The notes: generated by a model from the sequence alone, not told the origin. A stretch of 64,000 bases of DNA from Cryptomeria japonica (GCF_030272615.1 NC_081412.1:40604791-40668790); one strand, 5' to 3'; positions 20,756-33,118 are shown, counted from the first letter of the stretch. Translations and numbers: made by a program.

Positions 20756-23695
20756 ATGCCTGTTGAGACAAGATCAAAATCTAAAAAGATGGGTGAACCA
20801 ACGTATCAACCCATTGACAACATATCAAATTCATAGTTTCAAACTAGTCAAACAGTACAAATTGAAGGTTCATCAAACATATCATTACCACCATATGGAA
20901 TGGTTCAAATTGGACCACCTCCATTATATGAACCAATATTTGTACCTATGAAACTAGGACATGGGAGTGTTCCACCAACACCAAGAGGAAATGCACCTTT
21001 TGATTGGAGTCAACCAAACCTACAACATGAAATTCAAACATTACATGAGGAACAAACTCTTTCACAAGGATTTGGTTCAGATCAAGGCATTCAACAAGAA
21101 ACAAATCCAAACACTTTACCAGATTCTTCATCAGATTCTGATGCTTCTGATGATGTTGACATGTTCCTTCAAGATCCAAAATTGATGAAAAAGATGGATA
21201 AATTCTTGAACAAGGTCTTTAAGATGTTCCCATAGAAATACCTTGACATGATGAGTAATGTGACTTCCTCAAGTGAGTAAATCAATGCACAAAAACAACA
21301 AGGCAGTGAGCTGTTAAGTTTCTCTCCGCATCCAAATGAAGAACATGTGCAACAAGAAACTCAACCTACCTTGATGAGTAAACGTGCTTCAAAGGCATTG
21401 ACATTGACTATTCCTCAAAAGTCACCATTTGAGACAATAAATAATCCATTATTTAACGCAACACCTGTAACACAAGATCAAACAAGGACCACACAAATAT
21501 TGATAGTTGTCCCTCAACAAGAAGTGGTTCCTCACATGCATAAAATTGGATCAAAATCTAAGATGCAAGAAAGCTTCACAATTGGAATGCCTGGTCTCAC
21601 CAATGTCCAAAATAATTCCATAATGTAACAAAGTTCCTATGTCCCACTAAGCTCAATATATTTGCCAAACACTCACGTACTTGTTATGCAAACTATTGTG
21701 ACAGATCCTTCGATAATGGCGACACAAAGAGCTACAGATAGTGGTTTGCACCAACAACAAATGTTGCAACAATTGAGTAATACACAAAAGGTACAATCGA
21801 ATGTGCAAACAAACAATGCTCAACAACAACAATATCGTATTCGACAACAAGTTACAGCGCCCTCTGCACCATTACAAGTTAATGCAAACTTGCAACCATC
21901 ACAATGGATTGGACAAACAACACAGCAAGTCAACCCAAGTGCCATACCCCATCTTAAGGAGAAACAACAAAAACCACCCAAACAAAGTTTTTTGCAAATG
22001 ATGGGATTTACACCGCGACAACAATTGGCACAAAGTCAGAAAATTCTGATTCGTCAGCATCAACAACAACATGTGCCCCAATATGTGCCAAGACAAACAA
22101 ACTATCATACTTCACAACCGCAATTGACGACTGTGCAATATCAACAACACCCTCAATTGCAATATCAACCTAGGCTACAAACAATGATTCCACCACAAGA
22201 AGCACAGCAACAAGGTCAATATCAAGGCATGGCACAACCACAACAACAAGAGGTGTACCAAGAACATTATATGCCAAAGACACTGAAGACAACAATTTCA
22301 AAGCATCAACAACTGATCGGAAACACGATGTATCGACAAAGAGTACACACCAGGATTAATGATGGACCTCCAAAATCTGACACAATTGCGCAACAGCTTG
22401 AGAAGTTGCAACAACAAGTCGACGCTTTAGAAACCAAAGGAACAAAGAAGTTGTACACAGATCAAGATTTATGTCCTAATCCATTTGACAAGAGCTTATA
22501 TATGCCTCCCTTCCCTAAGCATTTTGAGGCACCTAATTTTGAGAAATATAAAGGGAATGTTAATCCAAAAGATCACATTCGAGCATTTTTCATGGCATGT
22601 ACTGAAGTGAGTTATGAGGAAACATATTTAATGCGCTTATTTGCACAAAGTCTCACAGGACAAGCCATGGATTGGTATTCGCATCTACCAGGAAATATAA
22701 AGACTTGGTCAAAATTGGCTCAAAAGTTTATATCTCACTTCGCATTCAACATTGATAATGACGTGACCATGCCAGATTTATGCAACACCAAGAAAAAGCA
22801 AGGTGAACCATTAGTGACTTTCTTGCAACGATGGCATAGCTTGTATAGTCATTCTTCCCTAGATATACCTAAAGAACAACAAGTGAACTTGTTTATCCAA
22901 AATTTGGTCCCAAAAATGATGTATGAACTCAAATTGAAAAGTCCCAGTACTATTGAGAAACTCATTAAGAAAGGGATGAACATTGAAACCGCTCTTGTAG
23001 CCAAGGGAATCATTAAGCTCAACAAAGACAGTGACAACACAAACAATTCCGGGGACCGAAATAGATTTTGGTACAAAAACAAGAATGTCACTAATGATGG
23101 AGTTGTTGATGCAAGAGCAGTGAATGCAAATCAACCCCCATTCACAATAAAGAAATTGAGTGCTCCTAATATGTCAACTATGGAACAAAATCAAACACCA
23201 GCAAGCAATGTTACTCAATAGCCGCCATATCAACAATACACTCAACAATATAATCAACAACAAGGTCAACAACAAAACCATAAATGAAGACCTTTCCGAT
23301 CAAGGGATGGGCCTCCTCGATAATTTATGCCATTGGGAGAGCCTATTGAATCAATAATGAAACAATTAATACAAGCAAAATTTATCAAGTTACCAGATAT
23401 CAAGGCAAAACCAGTGGTAAAGCCGCATTGGTGGAATGATAATGCATATTGTGAGTACCATCGGTCAAAAGGACATAAAACTGCATCATGTTTTCAATTG
23501 AAACATATGATTCAAGACTTGTTAGAGAAAGGAGTAATTGAGGTAGATCCACCCAATGCGACCTCTAACACTGATCATACAATTTTCAAAACTCCTTTGC
23601 TTGATCATGACAAGGGTAAAGCGTCTTCTTCAAACTCTACCCAAACAACAAATTATGCAAATACTGGTTATAACAATGTCATCAATTGTTTTTGA
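20756..23695 (+). pseudogene. Tat-C gag
   Basis: The start ATG at 20756 (MPVETRSKSKK) is chosen for similarity to the Tat-A gag start and because the frame continues into the domain-bearing ORF 21662-23221. In that ORF, residues 30-200 are very Gln-rich, a short coiled-coil (QQLEKLQQQVDALE) follows, and the gag domain spans about 285-420 (FEKYKGNVNPKDHI, DWYSHLPG, KFISHFAFN). A CX2HX4HX4C knuckle, CEYHRSKGHKTASC, is coded near 23450. In-frame stops occur near 20852, 21233, 21280, 21626, 23219, 23285, 23320 and 23693, so no gag can be made from this copy. Confidence 0.85.
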
Positions 23696-23793
23696 GCATC
23701 AAATGAGTATGTTTCCACCATAAGAATAAAGGAACAAGATCCTTCTTGCGCAATCACCACTCGTCGATCCAAAATAGTTAGTATAATCTCCTA

Positions 23794-24432
23794 GATCATC
23801 TGGGAAAGACACCTGCACAAATATCGATCCTTGAGTTATTGAAAATGTCCCCTATGCATCGTGTAGTCCTAGATAAAGCTTTAATTGAGTCCACTATCCC
23901 AACAGACATTGATGTTGACTAGTTTCAAGCCCGATTAGGACATCTAGTTGTTTCCCAACACATTGCATTTTCTGATAATGATATTTCAACTGATAAGCTC
24001 CCTCATAATGATCCTTTACATCTTGAAGTCTTTGTCCATAATTGCAAAATCCGACAAGTCTTGATAGATGGCGGAGCTGGTCTTAACATCTGTACCTTGA
24101 GAGTGGTCATTGGTCTTGGTTATACGGAAAATGATATTGATTCTTCCAGAAGAATAACAATCAAAGCATATGATGATGCTGAGCGCCCATCTAAAGGGAT
24201 AATAACATTGCCTATCAGAGTCAGTCCAGTGACAGAAAACACTTTCCTGCAGGTCCTAGACCTTGATCTCCCTTACAATATGATTCTTGGCCGTCCGTGG
24301 ATCCACGCAATGAAAGCAGTTCCATCCACTTATCATCAATGTTTAAAATATCCTTACAATGGAACTGAGATAACAATTCTAGGAGATCCTAATCCATTTC
24401 AATTTTGTGCTGCCCTAAAGGATTCTTCGTAG
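23794..24432 (+). pseudogene. Tat-C protease region
   Basis: The frame shifts relative to gag between 23695 and 23794, where sequence present in Tat-A is missing. From 23794 the protein aligns with Tat-A (SILELLKMSP). The aspartic protease motif LIDGGAGLNI is coded at 24061, with an active site reading D-G-G-A-G, and MILGRPWIHAM near 24280. One TAG at 23920-23922 and a double TAG at the end disable it. Confidence 0.85.
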
Positions 24433-25884
24433 TAGCAAGTCCTAATCAATAGAGAGGCCAAATCACATAGTTATGTGGATCCTAATGAATTGTTAGATGT
24501 TGTCAAAGGAAAATCGCAGATACAGGACCAAGGATGTGGAGAGTATTCAATGGCTCAAACATTCCTTATTGGGAATTTACCGATATCTCCAAAATCACAT
24601 GGCAAGCCACATTTGTTGCAAAAGGAACCTAAAATGGTCATTCAGTATCAACCCCCCACTACATTTACAAGATGGGGTGAACTTGACAAAGAAACTTTAG
24701 ATGATGATGTCATAGATTGGCTTTATAAGGATCCAACTGAGACCACACCTGTCAGGTTGCCGATGGAGTGATATGGTAAAGGATTTACTATGCTGCAAAA
24801 GAAAGGATATGATGGTTGCAGTGGATTAGGTCCTAACAAGAAAGGAAGGCTAGAACCTATTATACCCAAGATGCGCCCTCCAACTTTAGGGTTAGGTTTT
24901 GTACCATTGTGAATTGGACCCTCGTCTACCAAAGTGACCACGTGTAGAAAGGGGCATGACTCTGATGATGAAACAACACCTGAGGATACCCGACCCGAAA
25001 CTAATTCCAATGAATGGGAGTGGAGCTCTTTTTCTTCTAGCTCCTATGCCCTTGACAATGTTTTCCTTGACCCTGATGATTTGCCCGTGGAAGACAAACA
25101 TGAAATAACTCCCCCTCCAAAGACATGTCCTAATACTTGGATAGAGTCATTCTGGGACCCAAGCTCTGAATCAGACATGAGCAGTTCAAATAGTGATACC
25201 ATGGATGTTCACATCTTTACCATTTTGGCCCTCTCTCTCCTTAAAACCGATGATGACATGCCCCTTGTTTATCCCCAGTTTATCCAACATGACCAACAAG
25301 AACCACTCGCATTGGACTGTTTTTAAAATGACTAAGCAATTGCAAAATTCTTGGGACTACGGGAAGGCATACCACAAGGTGATCATAAGGCAGGATTTGC
25401 CATTGATCTAGATTCCGCAACATATTTTGGGGAGTCAACTCCATCTTCCAGTCATCAAAATGAAAAAAGAAAAGAAAAAATACAAAATCAAGAAGATAGG
25501 TCTTTGAGTGAAAACTGTAAGGCACTCTCTGATCATACAAAAGTAAAAATAAAAGACGTACCTATGGGTGAAAACCTCTCTGAGGCACCCAAAGGTGGAA
25601 GAGTGGACATACCCCTATCAAGTCAGGATAAATCAACATTGCTTGTGGAAATGACCAAAGAAATCAATTTGGGTACACCTGACAACCCTAAGGTCATTCA
25701 TTTCACTGCTTCTTTATCAAAATAGGAAAAGATAGATTTTGTCAATTTCTTTCTTGAGAAGAAGATCAGCTTTGCATGGTCCTATGCAAATATGCCTGGC
25801 CTTGATCTAGAATTAGTCCTTCATCACTTACCATTTAAAGCAGATGCCAAGCCTGTCAAATGGAAACTCAGAAAGATGCATCCC
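24433..25884 (+). pseudogene. Tat-C G-patch/linker and N-terminal part of RT
   Basis: It is in frame with the protease. HGKPHLLQ and WLYKDP align with Tat-A. The G-patch-like segment is 24772-24909 (YGKGFTMLQKKGYDG, GLGPNKKGR, then TLGLGF), straight after a TGA. The linker is acidic and Ser-rich. The RT start is seen as FAWSYANMPGLD, ending at KMHP. Stops at 24769, 24907, 25324, 25333 and 25723 interrupt it; two of these fall where Tat-A has Gln or Glu. Confidence 0.75.
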
Positions 25885-25887
25885 TAG

Positions 25888-27764
25888 GTGGCTCTTTTGG
25901 TCAAGGTAGAACTGAAAAAATTACTAGATGTGGGCTTTATTAGACCCATTGATTATGCAGACTAGATTTCAAATTTAGTACCAGTTAGAAAGGTAACTGG
26001 GGGCATCAAAATCTGTATGGATTTTAGGGATCTTAATAAAGCATGCCCTAAAGATGATTTTCGACTGCCAAATATCGACATCATAGTTGACATGACTACT
26101 GGATATGAGATGCTCTCATTGATGGATGGTTTCTCTGGCTATAACCAAATTCGCATTGCTCCTGAAGATCAACATAAGACTGCATTCACCTGTGCTTGGG
26201 GTACCTATTGTTGGAATGTGATGCCCTTTGGTCTTAAAAATGTTGGTGCAACATATCAAAGAGCGATGATGACAATTTTCCATGATTTCATGCATACTTT
26301 GATGGAGGACTATGTTGATGACTTATTATGCAAATTTGTCACTAGAGATAGTCATCTAGCCATCCTAGGCCCAATCTTTGACCGGATGGCAACCTACAAG
26401 CTCAAACTCAATCCAAAGAAGTGTGTCTTTGGTGTCATAGCTGGCAAATTACTAGAGTACATTGTTTCTCATAGAGGCATTGAAGTCGACCCTGCCAAGG
26501 TTAAAGCAATAATGGATATGCCGCCTCCTTCCAATCTCTAGAAATTAAGAAGTCTGCAAGGAAAGCCATAGTCAATCCACCACTTTATAGCTCAATTGGC
26601 AGACAAATGTTATCCATTCCAGCATTTATTGCATAAAGGAGTCGCTTTTAAATGGATTGAGCAATGTCAATCAGCATTTCAAGCTCTCAAGGATTATCTA
26701 CTATCGCCGCCTATTCTAATGCCTCCTATAGAAGGAAAGCCATTTATATTGTATATTTCTGCCACTGAGATGGCACTAGGAGTTCTCTTGGCCCAACAAG
26801 ATGAGAATGGCAAAGAGCGAGCTATTTATTATATCAGCCAGACACTAGTAGGCTATGAGTTGAATTATTCAACTATTGAACAAGCATGCTTAGCAGTGGT
26901 CTTTGCAACATAGAAACTCCAACACTATATGTTAAATCAACAAACATTGTTGGCTACAAAAATTGATCCCTTGAAATACTTGCTTAGCAAAGCAGCTTTG
27001 ATGGGTCACCTAGCAAAGTGGGTTATGATCCTCAGTGAATTTGATATTGAGTACATGGAGCGAAAAGCAATAAAAGGACAAGTCATAGAAAATCAAATTG
27101 CAGAGGCTCCTATTTATGATGATCATCCCATGTTGACAGATTTTTCGGATGAATCAATCTTTGCTCTTACATCTTCTAATGAATGGAAGTTATACTTTGA
27201 TGGGTCCCATACCAAGTTCGGATCCGGAGCAGGCATATTGTTTGTCACCCCTCAAGGTGATGCTATTCCCAAGTCCTACAGGATAACTTTTCATTGTACC
27301 AATAACATTGCAGAGTATGAAGCACTAGTTACAAGACTCTGAGTAGCGGTCCACTGGAACGTCACACATTTACAAGTCTATGGAGATTCTCAATTAGTCA
27401 TCCAACAAGTGAATGATGATTATGAAACAAAAGATGAAAAGCTTATTCCATACAAGCATATGGTAGATTTCTTCAAGACAAAATTCATGGCTATCCATTT
27501 CAGTCAAGTTCCAAGAATGCAAAACAAGTCAGCAGATGCGATGGCTACGATTGCTTCCATGTTAAATATGCCCCATAATATGGACAAATGTGAATTTTTG
27601 GTCGAGCAATTGCTTGTCCCTTCTTTTGACATTCCGACAACAGATGCGATGTGTGTTCTTGTTGGTCCTAACTCCCCGTGGTACAATGATGTATATCAAT
27701 ATTTGAAATCCCAAACCTTACCACCTAACCTTTCCGCTAACCAACGCCGAGCTTTCATCCGACA
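25888..27764 (+). pseudogene. Tat-C RT, RNase H and archaeal-type RNase H
   Basis: It follows a TAG (25885-25887) at the same codon as in Tat-A. RT motifs are intact: FRDLNKACPKDDF, SLMDGFSGYNQI and YVDDLL. The first RNase H reads LYISATEMALG, again without the expected Asp. The second reads YFDGSHTKFGSGAGI, NNIAEYEALV and YGDSQLVIQQ, with its carboxylates in place. Stops at 25963, 26539, 26569, 26911 and 27340 break the frame. The one at 25963 is TAG for the Trp seen in Tat-A, and the two near 26539-26570 fall at or next to Gln positions. Confidence 0.88.
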
Positions 27765-28936
27765 GACAGCCAAATATGTCATCATTGTCGATACTCTTTA
27801 CCGTCATTCCTTTGACCATACCCTCCTCAGGTGTTTGGATTCTAATGAAGCACAAATGACTTTACATGAGGTTCACGATGGTATATGTGGGGGCCATTTC
27901 AATGGTCTGAGCTTAGCCAAAAAGTTGATTTGTGCTGGGTATTATTGGCCCACTCTGGAGAAGGATGTTCATGATTTTGTTAAGAAGTGCTACAAATGCC
28001 AAATCCATGGGAACTACATTCATGCACCAGCCCAAGAGCTTCATTCTATCATATCTCCGTGGCCCTTTTCTTAATGGGGATTGGATCTTATTGGCAAGAT
28101 TCACCCGACATCTGCAAATGGACACAAGTTCATCATTATAGCCACAGAGTACTTTACAAAATGGATCGAGGCTATCCCCATGACCTATATCACTGGTGTG
28201 CAAATTTCAAAATTCCTATTGAATTATATCATATGCCGATATGGGGTTCCCCTTGCCATAGTCACAGATAATGGCCATCCCTTCAAGAATAAAGATGTCA
28301 AGGAACTATGTGAAAAGATTCATATCCAACACCATTTCTCCAGTCCATACTATCCACAGGGTAATGGTCAAGCCAAAGCATCAAATAAAAGCATTATCAG
28401 GATCCTAAAAAAGGTGGTCAATGATGCTGGTCATGATTGGCATGTATATTTGAATCCAGTATTATGGGCTTATCGCACTTCTATTCGCACACCTATTGGC
28501 GCAACACCTTATTCCTTGGTGTATGGTGCGGAAGCCATTTTACCCTTGGAGGTGGAGATTCCTTCTTTGTGTGTTTCCTTGCAACATCTAATTGATGATG
28601 AGATGCACAGAGTCTCTCAATTACATCAGCTTGAGATGTTAGATGAGAAACGTCAGACAACCCTGACACATTTGCAAGCATATCAAAACCATCTCCGTCA
28701 CTCTTATAATAAGAAGGTCAAAGGGCGACACTTCGAAGTGGGAGATCTAGTTTAAAGGCAAATCCCAAGAATGCACAATCTACTAACATCATCAAAGGCA
28801 AGTTTGAACCTAACTGGGTTGGTCCTTTCATAGTTACTGTAGCCTATGGCTCGGGGGCATATCAGCTTGCCACTCTAGAAGGTGAACCTTTTTTCGATCC
28901 TATAAATAGTATGCACCTTCGCAAGTACTGGGCATA
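27765..28936 (+). pseudogene. Tat-C integrase
   Basis: The zinc-binding start is HEVHDGICGGH with CYKCQIHG. The core has GLDLIGKIHP, IVTDNGHP and GNGQAKASNK. In the last motif the Glu expected at the third catalytic position reads Lys, so the enzyme would be dead even without the stop at 28072 (TAA where Tat-A has Gln). A frameshift near 28753 separates GDLV from the C-terminal GPFIV...YQL segment, which ends at the stop before 28937. Confidence 0.87.
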
Positions 28937-30476
28937 ATTTTCTATCAGCAGTTCTTCAAGTATGATCCTGAAAAAAATAGAAAAAAATCAAAAAGCTCAA
29001 AAAACTACAAAAAAAGTGAAAAAAGTAAAAAACAAAGGAAAAGAACAAAAAAAGTCAAGAAAAATGAATCTCCCTCTAGTGAAAACCTAGTAAACAAGTG
29101 CTTTGGGCAAGTACCATGGTGAAAACCTGGCAAATAGGAACCATGTGTAAAAACGATCATTGCTCTGTCATCTATCATGACCTCTAATTATGCTTTCTCT
29201 CTAAAGATTTATCGTGCCTATCCTTGTCCTGACCCAATGTTCTGTTTCAGGCCTGTGATTGGTCAACATCATTGTCTTGCATACTCTGTTTCTTGTGCAT
29301 ATGTTTTAGTCCTAGTTTCCATATATATCTTTTGGATGTGCATTGGGTGCATTCCCCTTGTCATGATCAATCACTAGAACTTTCAAATCAAAATCCAAAA
29401 AAATCAGATAAATGTCCTGAAAAAATCCAAAAAAATCAGACAGATCGCTGAGCATACCTCCAATGACTCGCAATCAATCAAACACTATGCTTTAATGAAA
29501 TCATGCATAAACAGATGAACTTTTTCAATCAAACCAGACATTCAAACTGATTAAAATTGTCTTATCAATCGAACATCAATATCAATATCATTTGACCTTG
29601 TCACCATTATCATGAGTCTTATACAGGGTGTGGTATACTCGAAACCAGACTGTGTCCTATCTTAGACGGGGTACCACATTCCTTGAAACCAGACAGCATG
29701 ATCGTCCTCTCAACACTTTCAAATTTTGACAATGAAGATCAAGATGTTTGCTTGACTTGTTGGAATTAGCGAGTCTTATCATTTATTGATTTATTTCTAA
29801 TCATGTTCCTATGTTGCTCGATGATGTCACTGAGTGATTTAGAGTAACCAGGATGGTTCATGGTCCCTTTCTTTTTTCTTTTTTTTTGTGATTGCTGTTT
29901 GTCTGTGATGTGTCTGTCTTTTGCAAAAAGGGTTGCATTTCAGCTCTGGCCTTCAATGCCATGATGTTCTGCATCCGTTTTGCTACATTAAAATAAAGGT
30001 TCTCACCCACAAAGTGCATTACTAAAAGCAAGTTTTTCTTTGTCTCTAACTGTCTTCTACCTTATTTCTTCTTACTAATGTTTCTTCCGTCAGTTTGGAT
30101 AGTCAGTTTAGTCTAGTTCTTCGATCTCCCCACAAAAACACATATGCTACATCCTGCATCCATTTGGTTAGTACATTTGCATTACATCAAGCATCACATC
30201 AAGCATTTTTATCTATTTCATATGCATCAAAAACACATCAAAATGTATCCATACATGTTCCACAATAAACAATGCATAAGATATCCTTACATGGAAAACA
30301 ACTATAAGTCATAACACATTGCATCCCATCATATCGACGCATATCATATCATATATCACAATAATATCTGAGTACAAAATTGGACTGTATGTCCTAAGTA
30401 TGGCCCGCATGCTGACTATATAATATCACACTACATAATGTCATTTGTCTGTCATAAGGAGCACGTGCCTCTGTCA
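28937..30476 (+). other. Tat-C 3' region, A-rich part
   Basis: No gene is seen. 28955-29065 and 29390-29450 are A-rich with repeated GAAAAAAATC-type units, comparable in place to the repeats after Tat-A integrase. 29128-29145 carries GGTGAAAACCTGGCAAA, shared with Tat-A. Two diverged copies of GAAACCAGAC occur near 29640 and 29688. Confidence 0.6.
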
Positions 30477-32312
30477 CTAGGTACTCCCTCTGTCCTCCTC
30501 ATCCCTGCCATGTCTTAGAGATGATGTCCCTCCTAGTCCTGGCTGTGGTGGTCTCATAGGTCCACTCACCCCTATGCTGCTCACTGACCTTCGAGAGCGT
30601 GCCCTGCTCTCTGTCCTCAATCATGCCCGATATGATGATGCTCTCTGCTTTGGTGGAACTGCACTCTCATATAGTGTCCTCCAATGGCATATCTCCTCTC
30701 TGGTCTCTACCAACATCTGTGCCATCTCACATGCACTGGCATCCCTAATCAACCCAATATATTCAGTGACTCTCTGTTCTTCTCGCTGTGCCTGAGCTAT
30801 TGCTATATCTCGAGCCACTGTAAGTCTGGCTATCTCCACTTTGAACTAATCCTACTCTATCCTCAAGATAGCATTTTGTCTCTCTAATGTCGCAATATGA
30901 TCATGCTGACTTGCTATGGTAGCCCTGCACATCTCCATCTCCTCTATCCTAGCTATCTCCGGCTCTATGGGTATATCTTGCAAAGACTCCTGATCGGTTG
31001 AATCTGGCTCATAGTCGTCATCCTCATCATCTCTGTCCTTGTCATCCCCCTCATCCTTATCACCACCCTCATCCTCTTTATCCTCATCTCTATCCTCATC
31101 ATCTCCCCCCTTCTCTCCAGCGAGTGGGAAGTCCTCCTGTCTCCTCAGTACTGGAATATCAGAATCTGTCAATGGCACTGGCCGTCATCGTGCAAACCAT
31201 CACTCATACTCCTCTATCATCCCAACATCCACCACATCTGATCTCCACTCCCATTGTCTCTCTTGTAGCTATGTGAAGTCAGCATATGCTATGTGTGGCT
31301 GAATCATCCTCCCCCACTGACTCGTCTCTCTGTGAGATTGGGCAAAGTGTGCAGTCCCTCTAGGTACATCCTGCCTCTCTCCAAAATGTCATCTAACTCT
31401 CTCTGGCAGGTACATCTCAATCACTCTCTGGTGATTCATTGGTCGCCCAATCAGGTACCTCTCCTATCTGCAATACGATAGCTCATCACTATCATCTGAC
31501 CATCCAGAGCAATCAAGATATGGCCTCCATGTGAACTCTCTCAATCTGTCTAGCTCATGTCGCCAATACAGTATGTATCCAAATGGACCCTCTCTTAGTG
31601 CTCCCCTATAATAGTACACATATGGTCGGTGTGGTACTACCTATCTCTCTACAATTGTTCGACATATGGCTATGTGCTCAAATGCCCATACCTGTAATAG
31701 TGTGACTCCACAGCTCAAAGTCTGCACTCCCTGATATGCTATCTGATGCAACTGAAAATATAGCATAGAAAGTACACATGGTCCCCATGTGTACACCATC
31801 CCCTCTATCACCATCCGCTCTAGCACTCTTCCCCATCCAATAGGGAATCCATGTCCTCATCTATCCCCTACTAGTAGGCATGCTATAACCACTGCTATCA
31901 CTACATATCACTGATCATACTCTAATGCCATGGTCTCCCAGCCAATCTCCCTCTCTACGATGTCTAGATCATCTGCGTCACACTCAAATAATCTACCCAA
32001 AGTGTCTCTCCCTGTCACTGGGTCATACTCTATCATCTCTCCATGAATCAGAATGCGGAGGATATGCCATACATCCTCTAGTGTCACAGTTGCCTCTCTA
32101 GTCGCCAAATGGAAGGAGGAAGTCTCTAAATGCCATCGCTCTACCAATGCGGTCAGTAGTCCTATGTTTTCCCCAATCTTGGGCATGAATGTGATATAGT
32201 ATATTCCAAGTCCTGCTAATGTATCTCTGTCTGTGCTTCTGAGTCTATGTCCTAACATGAAGCAGTCTGGTTGGTTCTCCCGCGTGATCAATGGATACTA
32301 TCCACTCTGCAT
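30477..32312 (-). pseudogene. Antisense ORF with plant mobile domain (PMD/MAIN-like) in Tat-C
   Basis: One minus-strand frame of ~612 codons runs opposite to gag-pol from the ATG at 32312 to the TAG at 30477-30479. The N-terminal part has typical plant mobile (aminotransferase-like) domain signatures: LVERWHLETSSFHLA, REATVTLEDVWHIL, LLQVWAFEHI, LYWRHELDRLRE and FTWRPYL. An Asp/Glu/Lys-rich stretch follows (about 30990-31110), then a helical, coiled-coil-like end (IEEMEMCRATIASQHDHI, ARLTVARDIAIAQAQ). About twelve in-frame stops, many TAG, show decay. Antisense ORFs with this domain are known between pol and the 3' LTR of Tat elements. Host MAIN-family proteins act in silencing and genome stability. 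The role in the element is unknown. Confidence 0.75.
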
Positions 32313-33104
32313 CACAATTGGGGCACATTTTGTTAGTTTTAGGGTTTTCTCCTATGGGCTGCACTTCCTTGTTTCATGTCCAAATCGGGGTGTTTCTAAT
32401 CTATTTTGACCTATCCTACCCTTATCCCCCCTTTTCGGATCATTTGCATGCTGTTTTTGACCAAAATTGAGTTCCCAAGGCACAACTACACCTGTGTTCT
32501 GTATCCTGTGCCTGTGTACCCTACACAAGCGCAAAATACCCTACACAAGCATAGGATGCACTCACACAAGCGCAAAATTTAGTTTTTGCATTCTCTGTGG
32601 GCCCCGCAATGTCCCGCAAGCGATCAAAATTCATAAAATTGACAATATGGGTTTTTGAGATACATACCGCTGCTCCCGCATCGTCTGGTCATCTGTACAT
32701 GCATACACATTCTTCAAGGTGATCTACCATTGGAATGTTCGCCATCTCTCTACAAGTGTCCTTTTCCAGAGCAACAAATCCTCCTCTTTGGCTAGTGCAA
32801 ATGAGCACTTTACACTCTCTTTGTCTCATTTATAGATCTTTGTCAGTGCATAGATGGATGTGCACCCTCTCCATCTCATGCTAGTCGTAGTCTTTTGCAC
32901 CTTCAATTGCTTGTCCTTCATGCATCCGGTCTCTGATTGTCAGTCTGTTTGCTCCTATCATGTTCTATCATTATTATCGATCAATTGGCCTCTTTTCTGG
33001 ATTTTTACGGCCAATTCCTCGAGGGGGCATGCATATGTCATTGTCAGTGTCTGGGGCATTTTCATTATCATTCTTTGAAACAACACTTAAAATTGCATTG
33101 TCTC
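32313..33104. other. Tat-C region between antisense ORF and PPT
   Basis: No gene is seen. It should contain the promoter or 5' UTR of the antisense ORF, but I cannot identify a core promoter. It includes the TGTGT/ACACA repeat at 32488-32573. Confidence 0.45.
32488..32573. repeat. CCTGTGT / ACACAAGCGC repeat near the Tat-C 3' end
   Basis: CACCTGTGT and GCCTGTGTA are followed by three copies of ACACAAGC(G/A). GCCTGTGTACCCTACACAAG... forms a near-perfect hairpin with a three-base loop. The motif is the one arrayed in the leader at 18779-18880. Confidence 0.7.
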
Positions 33105-33118
33105 AAAGAGAGGCAAAA
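33105..33118 (+). other. Tat-C polypurine tract
   Basis: AAAGAGAGGCAAAA lies directly before TGTAGATGTC of the 3' LTR, the expected place for plus-strand priming. It holds one pyrimidine. Confidence 0.75.

Noticed and set aside
30998-31302. Plus-strand Ser/Pro/His-rich ORFs
   Set aside because: They are the complement of the acidic stretch of the antisense mobile-domain ORF.
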